64,000 bases of DNA from Chitinophagaceae bacterium (GTDB taxonomy: Bacteria > Bacteroidota > Bacteroidia > Chitinophagales > Chitinophagaceae). The notes beneath the pieces were generated by a model. The model did not search any database. It worked only from the letters and a program-made list of their open reading frames with translations, and was not told the origin of the DNA. Positions 1 to 7,880 of the stretch are shown here, piece after piece; position 1 is the stretch's first letter, and the number at the start of each line of letters is the position of its first letter. The position numbers and the translations under genes are program-made. The stretch spans positions 62,001 through 126,000 of the forward strand of contig JAHBTR010000007.1 in the NCBI GenBank assembly GCA_019638475.1, read 5' to 3'.

Positions 1-133
1 AGGAAAGTTTTTGAGGTTTTCAGTAACAGTTGTTACAGTTCTAAAAATGTTCAAATTTTGTTAAGCCTAATGATATAAAGGCTACCTTTTTTTGTTAAAA
101 GTATTAATGTTGTAACTTGTACTTTTTAATCTG

Positions 134-751
134 ATGCTGAAACATACAAGAAATATCGTTTTTGTACTTACATTAATAATGGTGTTTGCTTACAAACCAT
201 CTTTGGCACAGCGTGGTATATATGATACTTTAAAAGTTCGTGCTTTTATAACAGCTTCAGGAGATACTATACCAATGAGTTATTTGCCAGGTGTAGAAGT
301 AAGTACAAGACTTTCTACAAGGGCAAAAAAATATTATACAGAATGGACAAGATTGCGAAAAGCTGTTTATGTAACCTATCCTTATGCTATTGCTGCAAGT
401 AGAATAATGAATGAAATAAATGCAAGATTAGAAGGTGTGCATGATAGAAAGCAAAGAAAAAAAATAATTAGGTCAAGAGAAAAAGAATTGAAAAAAGAAT
501 TTGCCGATAAACTAACACAACTTTCAGTATATCAGGGAAAGGTTTTGATGAAATTAATTTACAGACAAACGGGAAGTAACTGTTATGAAATAATTGATGA
601 ATATAAAGGAAGTTTTACGGCTACTTTTTATCAAACTATTGCCATTATTTTTGGTAGTAATTTAAAACAAACTTATGATGCTTTTGGCAAAGATGCCATG
701 ATGGAAAAAATAGTAATAGATGTAGAAAAAATGTATGGCTACCGAAGCTAA
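134..751 (+). CDS. DUF4294 domain secreted protein
   Basis: This 205-residue protein starts with a short basic stretch and a hydrophobic segment ending in SLAQ, consistent with a Sec signal peptide cleaved near residue 25. The mature part carries the pattern I recognise from the Bacteroidota DUF4294 family: a strand with GDTIP near residue 43, then a helical region with the TYPYA motif (about residues 81-85) followed by a long charged helix. The function of the family is not established. The trmH-like gene starts 18 nt after its stop on the same strand, so the two are probably co-transcribed. The ATG at 134 is the first start that keeps the signal peptide. Confidence 0.8.
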   Translation: MLKHTRNIVFVLTLIMVFAYKPSLAQRGIYDTLKVRAFITASGDTIPMSYLPGVEVSTRLSTRAKKYYTEWTRLRKAVYVTYPYAIAASRIMNEINARLEGVHDRKQRKKIIRSREKELKKEFADKLTQLSVYQGKVLMKLIYRQTGSNCYEIIDEYKGSFTATFYQTIAIIFGSNLKQTYDAFGKDAMMEKIVIDVEKMYGYRS

Positions 752-769
752 TAAAAAACCAAAACCAAC

Positions 770-1372
770 ATGACTCCTGAAAGAAGAAAAAAATTATTAC
801 AGGTATTAAGTAAAAGACAAAATAATATTACAGTAGTAATGGAAAATGTGCAAGACCCTCACAATATTTCTGCTGTAATGCGTACTTGCGATGCTGTTGG
901 TATTCAAGATTTGTATATTCTAAATACAAAAATTCCACGACACAAAAAATTTGGTGCAAAGAGTAGTAGTAGTGCAGCAAAATGGCTTACAGTGCATCAG
1001 TTTACCAGTGCAGAAGAATGTTTTGAAGTATTGAGAAAAAGTTATGAACTAATTCTTACAACACATTTAGCAGCAGATGCCAAAAGTTTGTATGAAATTG
1101 ATTTTACACAACGTGTGGCATTGGTTTTTGGCAATGAACATGCAGGTGTAAGCGATGAAGTTAGACTATTAGCAGATGGTAACTTTATTATTCCTCAAAT
1201 GGGTATTATTCAAAGTTTAAATATTTCTGTAGCTTGTGCAGTAAGTATTTATGAAGCATTCAGACAAAAGCAACAAGCTGGGCATTACAATTCTGTATCT
1301 TTACCTACCAACAGGATGAATACCTTAATGAAAGAATGGGGGTTTAATGATGATGGAGAAGAAATAAATTAA
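770..1372 (+). CDS. trmH: tRNA (guanosine(18)-2'-O)-methyltransferase, SpoU/TrmH family
   Basis: The product is a 200-residue SPOUT-fold methyltransferase predicted to methylate the 2'-O of a tRNA ribose in the D-loop, using S-adenosylmethionine. All three SpoU motifs are visible: motif 1 around residues 22-43 with N32 and the conserved Arg38 (NISAVMRTCDAVG), motif 2 around 117-130 (ALVFGNEHAGVSDE) and motif 3 around 141-163 (IPQMGIIQSLNISVA), which forms the cofactor knot. There is no extra N-terminal L30-like domain as in rRNA-specific RlmB, and the length fits TrmH. It lies 18 nt downstream of the DUF4294 gene. Confidence 0.88.
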   Translation: MTPERRKKLLQVLSKRQNNITVVMENVQDPHNISAVMRTCDAVGIQDLYILNTKIPRHKKFGAKSSSSAAKWLTVHQFTSAEECFEVLRKSYELILTTHLAADAKSLYEIDFTQRVALVFGNEHAGVSDEVRLLADGNFIIPQMGIIQSLNISVACAVSIYEAFRQKQQAGHYNSVSLPTNRMNTLMKEWGFNDDGEEIN

Positions 1373-1465
1373 TATTTAAAAAGTTAGAAGAAAATAATGA
1401 TTAATATTAAAACAGATATTTTTACTCTCAGTTTTATCTCTTACTTATAGTTATCGCATAAAACT

Positions 1466-1915
1466 ATGAAACATATTATTTTTTTTATTTCTATTCTTAT
1501 TCTTATACAAGGGGTAGATAATATGTGTGAAAAAAGGGGCAAGTGTATGGTATCTTCAATGTCCAGAACATTATTAGACTCATTACAAGGAAATTGGCTT
1601 TGTTTAAAAGATACTACTGTAACAGTTATTATCAATGGTAGGTCTTTTATTGAAAATACAAATGATGATATATTTATAAGTAGCAGGGCGTATAAAATGT
1701 ATTTTTCTGATACTATTATTGATAGGTTTCATGAATTTATATTTGATGAAATTTCTTTAGATACTAACAAATTATCTGGTAACTATCTTGTAAATGTATC
1801 ATTACAAAACAATTCTGTTGAATGCTTCAAAATTGTATGTGTAACAGATACAGTATTTTCAATTTCTGATGTTTGGGCAAGAAGAAGTAACACTAATTTT
1901 AAAAGGATTAATTAA
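1466..1915 (+). CDS. small secreted protein, unknown
   Basis: I do not recognise a family. The 149-residue product has a hydrophobic N-terminus of about 15 residues that looks like a signal peptide or anchor, followed by Cys20 and Cys27. The pattern LLDSLQGNWLCLKD around residues 37-50 resembles the opening strand of lipocalin-like domains. The rest is predicted mostly beta (alternating hydrophobic residues, many D, N, S). Codon use resembles the neighbouring genes, so it is probably real. It stands alone, 93 nt after trmH, and a gap of about 215 nt follows. Confidence 0.55.
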   Translation: MKHIIFFISILILIQGVDNMCEKRGKCMVSSMSRTLLDSLQGNWLCLKDTTVTVIINGRSFIENTNDDIFISSRAYKMYFSDTIIDRFHEFIFDEISLDTNKLSGNYLVNVSLQNNSVECFKIVCVTDTVFSISDVWARRSNTNFKRIN

Positions 1916-2130
1916 ATTATGTTTTATATGCCTTTCTTTGTAAAGAGTGATGAATAGGTAAGCATCCTATACTCATCAAATAAAGCTATAATGGAGATGT
2001 TTTTGTAAAAGGAGTTTTAATAAAAAAGGAGATAATTAGTTGTTTGACTTTTGTTCATATTTACTTTTTTGTCTTAAATAATAATGCACAAGTAAAATAT
2101 TTAGCTGGAAAATTTATTAATCAATAAGAT
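1916..2130. other. AT-rich intergenic gap with imperfect hairpin
   Basis: No coding region is supported here. An imperfect inverted repeat is visible around 1949-1979 (TGATGAATAGG against CCTATACTCATCA), which could end transcription of the preceding gene, but no T-run follows it. Confidence 0.3.
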
Positions 2131-2316
2131 ATGAAAAATAAAATAATCTATCAACTGGATACAGAAGATGTACAGTTAGTAGCTAATGAAATTATAGAAA
2201 GAAAGTTAAGTTCTAAAGAATTGAAATTAATAGAAGATGTTATTGGGGATTATATAAACTGGTTTGATGCAATAGAAAATGCAATTCATCAAACAATTAA
2301 GAATGAAAAGAAATAA
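2131..2316 (+). CDS. small hypothetical protein (61 aa)
   Basis: This is a short, strongly helical, acidic-basic protein with no signal peptide and no Cys. It has the pattern of a small cytosolic helical bundle, with regular hydrophobic spacing through LVANEIIERKLSSKELK. I recognise no family. The gene lies alone between the small secreted protein and prfB and ends about 150 nt before prfB. In-frame ATG, codon use typical of the window and an undisturbed frame support it, but at this length chance cannot be excluded. Confidence 0.45.
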   Translation: MKNKIIYQLDTEDVQLVANEIIERKLSSKELKLIEDVIGDYINWFDAIENAIHQTIKNEKK

Positions 2317-2452
2317 TTATTTATTTATTCATTCTAATGCTTCTCTTCTGACTGAATAAACACTCAACTTTTGTCTTGATATAAAATTAGCCTGTAAGTA
2401 AATTAATTAACTGTTGCACTTACAACTTGAATCTGTCATCATCTTTCTTCCA

Positions 2453-2460
2453 TACATTTG
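2453..2460 (+). promoter_or_regulatory. Bacteroidota -7 box of prfB
   Basis: TACATTTG matches the Bacteroidota -7 consensus TAnnTTTG exactly. It ends only 7 nt before the prfB ATG at 2468, so the transcript would be leaderless or nearly so. Confidence 0.65.
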
Positions 2461-2467
2461 CAACATT

Positions 2468-3560
2468 ATGACACAAGAAAAATTACAAGATTTAAAAGAA
2501 CGTTTAAACGTTCTGAGGAGGTTTCTTTGACTACGATAATCGTATTGCTAAAATAGAACAAGACAAACAACTTTCTCTTTCTACTGGCTTTTGGGATGAT
2601 AACAAAAGAGCTACAGCCATTATGAAAGAAATTAAAGTAAATGAATATTGGACAAAACTTTTTGACTCTGTAGAAACTTCTGTAGAAGATTTTGCTGTAT
2701 TATTTGAATTTTTCAAAGCTGGCGATGCTACTGAAGAAGAAACACAAACAGCCTATAATAATGCACTAACAGAAACAGATAATGCAGAATTTAAAAGTAC
2801 CCTTAACCAACCAGAAGATGAACTAAATGCAGTATTACAAATAAATAGTGGTGCAGGAGGAACAGAAAGCCAAGACTGGGCAGAAATGCTGTTAAGAATG
2901 TATAGAATGTATGGCGAAAAACAAGGATGGAAAGTTACAGAACTTGATTTTCAAGAAGGTGATGGTGCAGGTATGAAAACTGCTACACTACAATTTGATG
3001 GAGAATTTGCTTATGGCTTTTTAAAAGCAGAAAGTGGTGTACATAGATTGGTTCGTATTTCTCCTTTTGATAGCAATGCAAGAAGGCACACAAGTTTTGC
3101 ATCTGTATTTGTCTATCCTTTGGTAGATGATACTATTGAAATAGATATTAAAGATGCAGATATAAAAATGGAAACTGCAAGAAGTGGTGGTGCTGGTGGG
3201 CAAAATGTAAACAAAGTAGAAACAAAAGTTTTTTTAACACATATTCCTTCTGGCATTACAGTAGTTTGCCAAACAGAAAGAACACAATTAGGCAATAAAG
3301 AAAAGGCAATACAAATGCTAAAAAGTCGTTTATATGAAGAAGAACTTCGCAAACGTGAAGAATTGAAAAATGCTACCAATGCCAATAAGAAAAAAATAGA
3401 GTGGGGCAGTCAAATAAGAAGCTATGTTTTTCATCCTTATAAAATGATAAAAGACCATAGAACAAATTTTGAAGTAGGCAATGTAGGTCCTATAATGGAT
3501 GGTGAATTAGAAGATTTTATTAAAGCATATTTAATGATGATTAAAGATGATGATGCTTAA
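2468..3560 (+). CDS. prfB: peptide chain release factor 2, programmed +1 frameshift
   Basis: RF2 releases the nascent chain at UGA and UAA codons. The ATG at 2468 opens a 20-codon frame that ends in an in-frame TGA at 2528-2530, directly after AGGAGGT and CTT. This is the classic autoregulatory site: an internal Shine-Dalgarno, a slippery CTT and a UGA-C context. A +1 shift, skipping T2528, continues from GAC at 2529 to the stop at 3560, giving about 363 residues, the usual RF2 length. The SPF stop-codon recognition tripeptide is at about residues 198-200 and the GGQ hydrolysis motif at about 243-245. When RF2 is scarce the ribosome pauses at UGA and shifts; when it is plentiful translation stops. 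A conventional gene finder would start the gene wrongly at the internal ATG at 2622. Confidence 0.95.
2516..2531 (+). promoter_or_regulatory. prfB programmed frameshift site
   Basis: The sequence AGGAGGTTTCTTTGAC holds an internal Shine-Dalgarno (AGGAGGT, 2516-2522), the slippery codon CTT (2525-2527) and the in-frame stop TGA followed by C (2528-2531). Spacing and order match the well-studied prfB recoding signal. It is one of the few strong Shine-Dalgarno words in a genome that seldom uses them for initiation. Confidence 0.92.
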
Positions 3561-3647
3561 TACAATACACTAAAAAAATATTTTTGTAACTTAGTGGAGT
3601 GAAAGTTTTGTGAGTAAAGTTTTATTTATAATATAACTACTATTTAC

Positions 3648-4529
3648 ATGAAGTTTGATAACCATATTGTTACCTATTTATACCAACAGAAAGTGCTATC
3701 TCTGGCAGGCATGGGTGAGTTTACATTAGATAGTAGTTTTAAAATGCAAGAAGATATTGATGATAATTATTTTTTTCCTAAAGAGGTTATCAATTTTCAG
3801 TACAATAAAAAAGCAACAACTTCTACAGAATTTTTAGAATATTTAAAACAACATTTTACAAAACCCATTACCCTCATTGCATCTGATGTAGAAGAATATT
3901 TACTTCAGGTAGAAAATTTTTTAAACATAGGTAAATCTTTTACTATTACAGGCATAGGCACTTTGCAAAAACAACAAGACGGAACAATAGAACTCTTTGC
4001 AGGAAAAACGAAAGTAGAAAATATAGCTGCTATTGTAGAAGCATTGAGCAAAAGAGAAACACAATTTGATATTTTACACAACAAACCTCCTACAAACGAC
4101 AGACAAAAAATAATTAAAATAGTTATGGCTATTTTCATTTTATTATTGATAGCTGTAGGGACTTGGTTAATAATACATTTTACAAAAGATACAACAGAAC
4201 AAAATAAAACTGAAAAAGATACAACAGAAACAACACAAAATATACAAATACAAAACACACCAGAACCAGCTACAGCAACCAACTCAAATAATGATACAGT
4301 AAGATATAAAATGTTTTTCTTAGCAAGTAAATACAAAGAAAAAGCAGATAATCTTTTTGCATTACGGAGTAGATTTGACACAATAAACAGAGATAGTGTA
4401 GTAATAAACGATACTTTAAGATACCGACTTTTTATTTATAGAAAAGCTTTGCCAAAAGATACTGCTGCTGTTAAAAAGAAATTAGCAGCATATTTTAATC
4501 ATGCTATAACCATAGAACCTGCACAGTAG
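3648..4529 (+). CDS. HU-like domain membrane protein
   Basis: The 293-residue protein has an N-terminal cytosolic part (about 1-150) that resembles the tandem HU-like (CCDC81-like) domains found in many Bacteroidota membrane proteins: a short HU-type helix-strand opening, the segment VTYLYQQKVLSLAGMGEFTL, and a second copy around 90-115 with SFTITGIGTLQK. One transmembrane helix follows at about 155-178. The outer part is rich in T, E and N (about 180-215) and ends in a small alpha/beta region at the position where relatives carry a SPOR domain, although I cannot confirm a SPOR fold. It may be an envelope or division-site protein. prfB lies upstream with an 87-nt gap. Confidence 0.6.
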   Translation: MKFDNHIVTYLYQQKVLSLAGMGEFTLDSSFKMQEDIDDNYFFPKEVINFQYNKKATTSTEFLEYLKQHFTKPITLIASDVEEYLLQVENFLNIGKSFTITGIGTLQKQQDGTIELFAGKTKVENIAAIVEALSKRETQFDILHNKPPTNDRQKIIKIVMAIFILLLIAVGTWLIIHFTKDTTEQNKTEKDTTETTQNIQIQNTPEPATATNSNNDTVRYKMFFLASKYKEKADNLFALRSRFDTINRDSVVINDTLRYRLFIYRKALPKDTAAVKKKLAAYFNHAITIEPAQ

Positions 4530-4631
4530 GTTAATTGTTGTTATATGAATAGTGTGTTATTCAAAAACATTCTACCAAAAATATCCTAAAATACATATAA
4601 TTGCTATAAAGCATTTATTTTTATCAAAAAT

Positions 4632-5165
4632 TTGGGTTTGAAAACAATTCTTTCACAACAGCAAATTGGCTTAACCATTAAAAGGTTAGCACATCAAATT
4701 CTTGAAAATTATTCTCAAGATATTGAAACAGTTATAATAGGTATTCAACCAAGAGGCATTTTTTTGAGCGATAAAATTGTAGCAGAAATAAATACAATTA
4801 TTAAACCAACATTGGTTCAATATGGCAAATTAGACATTACTTTTTATAGAGATGATGTAAGAACAGGCTTACATGTAGCCAATAAAACAGATATTGTTTT
4901 TAACATAGAAAATAAAAGAGTAGTACTGATAGATGATGTTTTATGGACAGGTAGAACCATTAGAGCAGCATTAGATGCTTTGTTAGATTTTGGCAGACCA
5001 GCCAAAGTAGAACTTTGTGTATTGATTGATAGAAGATTTAACCGAGAATTGCCTATTCAACCAGATTATACAGGTAGAGCCATTGATACATTGGTATCTG
5101 AAAAAATAAAAGTAAACTGGAAAGAAAATAGTGAAATTGATGAAGTAATACTTTTGCAACAATAA
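4632..5165 (+). CDS. pyrR: PyrR bifunctional protein (pyr regulator / uracil phosphoribosyltransferase)
   Basis: This phosphoribosyltransferase-fold protein of 177 residues has the PRPP-binding loop VVLIDDVLWTGRTIRA (about residues 96-111), the family's IQPRGI segment near residue 38, and the C-terminal region with LIDRR. PyrR relatives either attenuate the pyr operon or act as uracil phosphoribosyltransferase. No ATG exists in this frame after the upstream stop at 4587, so initiation must use TTG, either at 4632 or, giving MKTIL as in many homologues, at 4638. pyrB follows 67 nt downstream with its own promoter box, so this is the expected pyrimidine partner. I see no PyrR-type attenuator hairpin upstream. 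Confidence 0.87.
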   Translation: MGLKTILSQQQIGLTIKRLAHQILENYSQDIETVIIGIQPRGIFLSDKIVAEINTIIKPTLVQYGKLDITFYRDDVRTGLHVANKTDIVFNIENKRVVLIDDVLWTGRTIRAALDALLDFGRPAKVELCVLIDRRFNRELPIQPDYTGRAIDTLVSEKIKVNWKENSEIDEVILLQQ

Positions 5166-5217
5166 TAACAAGCGAAAAAAATAGTTACTGATAATGTCTA
5201 TTAATATTCTTTTACAT

Positions 5218-5225
5218 TAATTTTG
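5218..5225 (+). promoter_or_regulatory. Bacteroidota -7 box of pyrB
   Basis: TAATTTTG fits TAnnTTTG exactly and ends 7 nt before the pyrB ATG, the same distance as in prfB. This predicts an almost leaderless pyrB message and leaves no room for a pyr attenuator between pyrR and pyrB. Confidence 0.6.
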
Positions 5226-5232
5226 CGTTTTA

Positions 5233-6159
5233 ATGAAACTATCTACCAAACACTTGCTTGGTATCAAAGACCTTACTAAAGAGGATATACAACTTATTCT
5301 TTCTACTGCTATTAATTTTAAAGATGTTTTACAAAGACCAGTAAAAAAAGTTCCAAGCCTTAGAGATATTACTATTGTAAATCTTTTTTATGAAAATAGT
5401 ACACGCACCAGAATATCTTTTGAACTTGCCGAAAAAAGATTAAGTGCCGATACCATTAATTTTACTGTAAGTGGCAGTAGTGCAGCAAAAGGAGAAACAT
5501 TGTTAGATACTGTAAACAATATTTTGAGCATGAAGGTAGATATGGTAGTAATGAGGCATAGTGCAAGTGGAGCTCCTCACTTTTTAGCAAAACATATACC
5601 TGCTGCAATAGTCAATGCTGGCGATGGTATTAATGAACATCCTACTCAAGCCTTGTTAGATGCTTATAGTATGCAAGAAAAATTAGGAAAAATAGAAGGA
5701 TTAAAAGTGGTTATTATTGGCGATATTATGCACAGCCGTGTAGCATTGAGCAATATTTATTTATTACAAAAAATGGGAGCAGAGGTAATGGTTTCTGGCC
5801 CACCAACACTAATACCAAAATATATAACAGAAGCATTGAATGTAAAAGTTGAATACAATATTAAAAATGCTTTGCAATGGTGCGATGTAGCTAATGTATT
5901 GCGTATTCAATTAGAAAGACAAAATCAACCATTATTTTCATCTTTAAGAGAGTACAACCTTGCTTATGGTATAAGTAAAAAATTATTAGACAGTATAGGA
6001 AAAGAAATTGTTATTATGCACCCAGGACCCATTAATAGAGGAGTAGAATTAGATAGTGATGTAGCAGATGGACCTTATTCTATTATTTTAAATCAAGTAG
6101 AAAATGGAGTAGCTGTAAGAATGGCTGTTTTATATTTGTTGGCAAATAGAGAAAGTTAA
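5233..6159 (+). CDS. pyrB: aspartate carbamoyltransferase catalytic subunit
   Basis: The enzyme joins carbamoyl phosphate and aspartate to carbamoyl-aspartate, the committed step of pyrimidine synthesis. The carbamoyl-phosphate loop STRTR lies near residues 57-61 (FYENSTRTRISFE). HPTQALLDA (about 137-145) and the C-terminal MHPGPINRG motif (about 261-269) are all intact. The length of 308 residues is normal for the catalytic chain. No pyrI regulatory chain is seen nearby. It follows pyrR and probably has its own promoter. Confidence 0.95.
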   Translation: MKLSTKHLLGIKDLTKEDIQLILSTAINFKDVLQRPVKKVPSLRDITIVNLFYENSTRTRISFELAEKRLSADTINFTVSGSSAAKGETLLDTVNNILSMKVDMVVMRHSASGAPHFLAKHIPAAIVNAGDGINEHPTQALLDAYSMQEKLGKIEGLKVVIIGDIMHSRVALSNIYLLQKMGAEVMVSGPPTLIPKYITEALNVKVEYNIKNALQWCDVANVLRIQLERQNQPLFSSLREYNLAYGISKKLLDSIGKEIVIMHPGPINRGVELDSDVADGPYSIILNQVENGVAVRMAVLYLLANRES

Positions 6160-6184
6160 AAGCTAAAAGTTTGTACAAACCCCA

Positions 6185-6219
6185 CTAACCATTAACCACA
6201 AACCTTAAACCACTAACTG
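6185..6219. repeat. heptamer tandem array (7-nt period)
   Basis: Five consecutive 7-nt units of the type CTAACCA, TTAACCA, CAAACCT, TAAACCA follow each other without a break. On the other strand they read as GGTTTRT-like units, the same family as the arrays near 6.4, 7.7, 9.2, 17.1 and 45.4 kb. Confidence 0.6.
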
Positions 6220-6252
6220 TGTATTGAATGATATTTATATTAAAATTACTTT

Positions 6253-6260
6253 TACATTTG
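6253..6260 (+). promoter_or_regulatory. Bacteroidota -7 box of tRNA-Ala
   Basis: TACATTTG fits TAnnTTTG and ends 15 nt before the first base of the mature tRNA, exactly the distance seen for tRNA-Cys at 41.7 kb. Confidence 0.65.
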
Positions 6261-6275
6261 CCACCTTTATTAAAG

Positions 6276-6348
6276 GGGGAATTAGCTCAGTTGGTAGAGC
6301 GTTTGCATGGCATGCAAAAGGTCAGCGGTTCGAGACCGCTATTCTCCA
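6276..6348 (+). tRNA. tRNA-Ala (GGC)
   Basis: A 73-nt cloverleaf can be folded by hand. The 7-bp acceptor stem (GGGGAAT with ATTCTCC) contains the G3-U70 pair that identifies alanine tRNAs. The D-arm is AGCTCAGTTGGTAGAGC, the anticodon stem TTTGC/GCAAA encloses ATGGCAT with anticodon GGC, and the T-arm has GGTTCGAGACC. The discriminator base is A and the gene does not encode a full CCA tail. Confidence 0.96.
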
Positions 6349-6366
6349 CAAAAATTTTTGAAAGTA

Positions 6367-6448
6367 GGTTTGTGGTTTAAAATGTAAGGTTGATAATAAA
6401 ATTGGTAATTTATCATTCAACATTCATCATAAATTATTCAACACAACT
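6367..6448. repeat. heptamer tandem array, two opposed halves
   Basis: Directly after tRNA-Ala the sequence reads in 7-nt units. The left half has G-rich units (GGTTTGT, GGTTTAA, GGTTGAT) and the right half C-containing units (CATTCAA, CATTCAT, TATTCAA). The same change of unit polarity from left to right is seen in the arrays at 7.7, 17.1 and 45.4 kb. Confidence 0.6.
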
Positions 6449-6525
6449 AATGATTAGATTTTAATACTTTCATCATTTAATATTACACCTTATCTTTACG
6501 CCCATGCCAAAAGCATATATAAAAG

Positions 6526-7686
6526 ATGAGTATAAAACGTATAGGCATATTTGGTTCTACTGGTTCTATTGGTACACAAACATTAGAAGTTGTTTCAGCC
6601 AATGCTGAATTATTTTCTGTTACAATACTTACTGCTCAAAATAATCATGAATTATTAATACAACAAGCATTAAAATTCTTACCCAAAGTTGTTGTAATTG
6701 GCGATGATAAAAAATATACTCTTGTAAAAGAAGCATTAGCCACAACATCTATACAAGTAATGGCAGGTGAAACAGCTATTGAAGAAGCTGCTGCTATGAT
6801 AGATTGCTATGATATAATGTTAATGGCGATTATAGGTTATGCTGGCTTAAAACCCATTTTAAAAGCTATTGAAATTGGTAAGCCTATTGCATTAGCCAAT
6901 AAAGAAACTTTAGTAGTAGCTGGCGAAATTGTTATGCAAAAAGTAGTAGAAAAAAGAATACCCATTATTCCTATTGATTGCGAACATTCTGCCATTTTTC
7001 AATGTCTTATAGGCGAAGGAAAAAATAAAATTGAAAAAATTATTTTAACAGCAACTGGTGGTCCATTCAGAGGAAGAAAACCCAACTATTTGGTTAATGT
7101 AAAAAAAGACCATGCTTTACAACATCCTGTATGGTCAATGGGTACAAAAGTAACTATAGACTCTGCTACCCTTATGAATAAAGGACTTCAAATGATTGAA
7201 ACAAAATGGTTATTTAATTTAAAACCAGAACAAATACAAGTTGTTATTCATCCACAAGGTATTATTCATAGTATGGTAGTTTTTGAAGATGGAAATATGA
7301 AAGCACAAATGAGTTCACCCAACATGAAATTACCCATACAATATGCTTTAACTTTTCCGCAAAGAATTGTTAATAATTATCCAAGATATGATTTTAAAAG
7401 ACCAGATACTTTAACCTTTGAAGAGCCAGATACAAAAACATTTAGAAACTTAACTTTGGCTACTGAAGCTCTACACAAAGGAGGGAATATGCCTTGTATC
7501 TTAAATGCAGCAAATGAAATTGCCGTTTTTGCATTTTTGAGAAATAGAGTTGGCTTTTTAGATATGATTGAAATGGTAGAAAGAACTATTCATAAAATAC
7601 CATTTATAGCAAAACCAACTTTAGAAGATTTGTTTGTTAGCGATGGTGAAGCTCGTAACTTTGCTGCCTCTTTGGTAGATATGTAA
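6526..7686 (+). CDS. dxr: 1-deoxy-D-xylulose 5-phosphate reductoisomerase
   Basis: The enzyme converts DXP to 2-C-methyl-D-erythritol 4-phosphate with NADPH, the second step of the MEP isoprenoid pathway; dxs is also present at 58.8 kb. The N-terminal Rossmann motif GSTGSIGTQTLEV is at about residues 10-22. The metal and substrate region has IPIDCEHSAIFQ (about 147-158), with the conserved D and E, followed by the flexible-loop region GGPFRG and the SATLMNKGLQMIE segment. The length of 386 residues is typical. A variant -7 box (TATCTTTA) lies at 6491-6498. An ATG at 6504 is out of frame and leads nowhere. Confidence 0.95.
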   Translation: MSIKRIGIFGSTGSIGTQTLEVVSANAELFSVTILTAQNNHELLIQQALKFLPKVVVIGDDKKYTLVKEALATTSIQVMAGETAIEEAAAMIDCYDIMLMAIIGYAGLKPILKAIEIGKPIALANKETLVVAGEIVMQKVVEKRIPIIPIDCEHSAIFQCLIGEGKNKIEKIILTATGGPFRGRKPNYLVNVKKDHALQHPVWSMGTKVTIDSATLMNKGLQMIETKWLFNLKPEQIQVVIHPQGIIHSMVVFEDGNMKAQMSSPNMKLPIQYALTFPQRIVNNYPRYDFKRPDTLTFEEPDTKTFRNLTLATEALHKGGNMPCILNAANEIAVFAFLRNRVGFLDMIEMVERTIHKIPFIAKPTLEDLFVSDGEARNFAASLVDM

Positions 7687-7694
7687 ACTTTAAT

Positions 7695-7857
7695 GTTTGT
7701 GGTTTGTGGTTTAAGGTTTAAAGTTTAAGGTTGGGGATGAAATTTATTATTTTAATTTAAAATGACTAAACAAATAGCTAATGAATTAACAACTTTATAG
7801 TTCTGTGGTCTGTCGTTTATGGACTGTGGACTATTTGACTATTAATCATTAACTATT
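7695..7857. repeat. heptamer tandem arrays between dxr and rseP
   Basis: At 7695-7729 there are five units of GTTTGTG, GTTTAAG or GTTTAAA. At 7802-7857 eight further units follow (TCTGTGG, ACTGTGG, ACTATTT, AACTATT types). The stretch between them is AT-rich and less regular. Nothing else is seen in this 194-nt gap. Confidence 0.6.
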
Positions 7858-7880
7858 CAAAAATCAGAAACAATATAACA

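Noticed and set aside
2531..2716. Minus-strand frame opposite the start of prfB
   Set aside because: It lies fully inside the shifted prfB frame and has no family-like features; prfB explains the sequence.
2622..3560. prfB starting at the internal ATG 2622
   Set aside because: RF2 needs the N-terminal helices encoded from 2468, and the recoding site is intact.
6504..6530. ATG at 6504 as a dxr start or small leader gene
   Set aside because: It is not in the dxr frame and the frame has no coding character; dxr starts at 6526.
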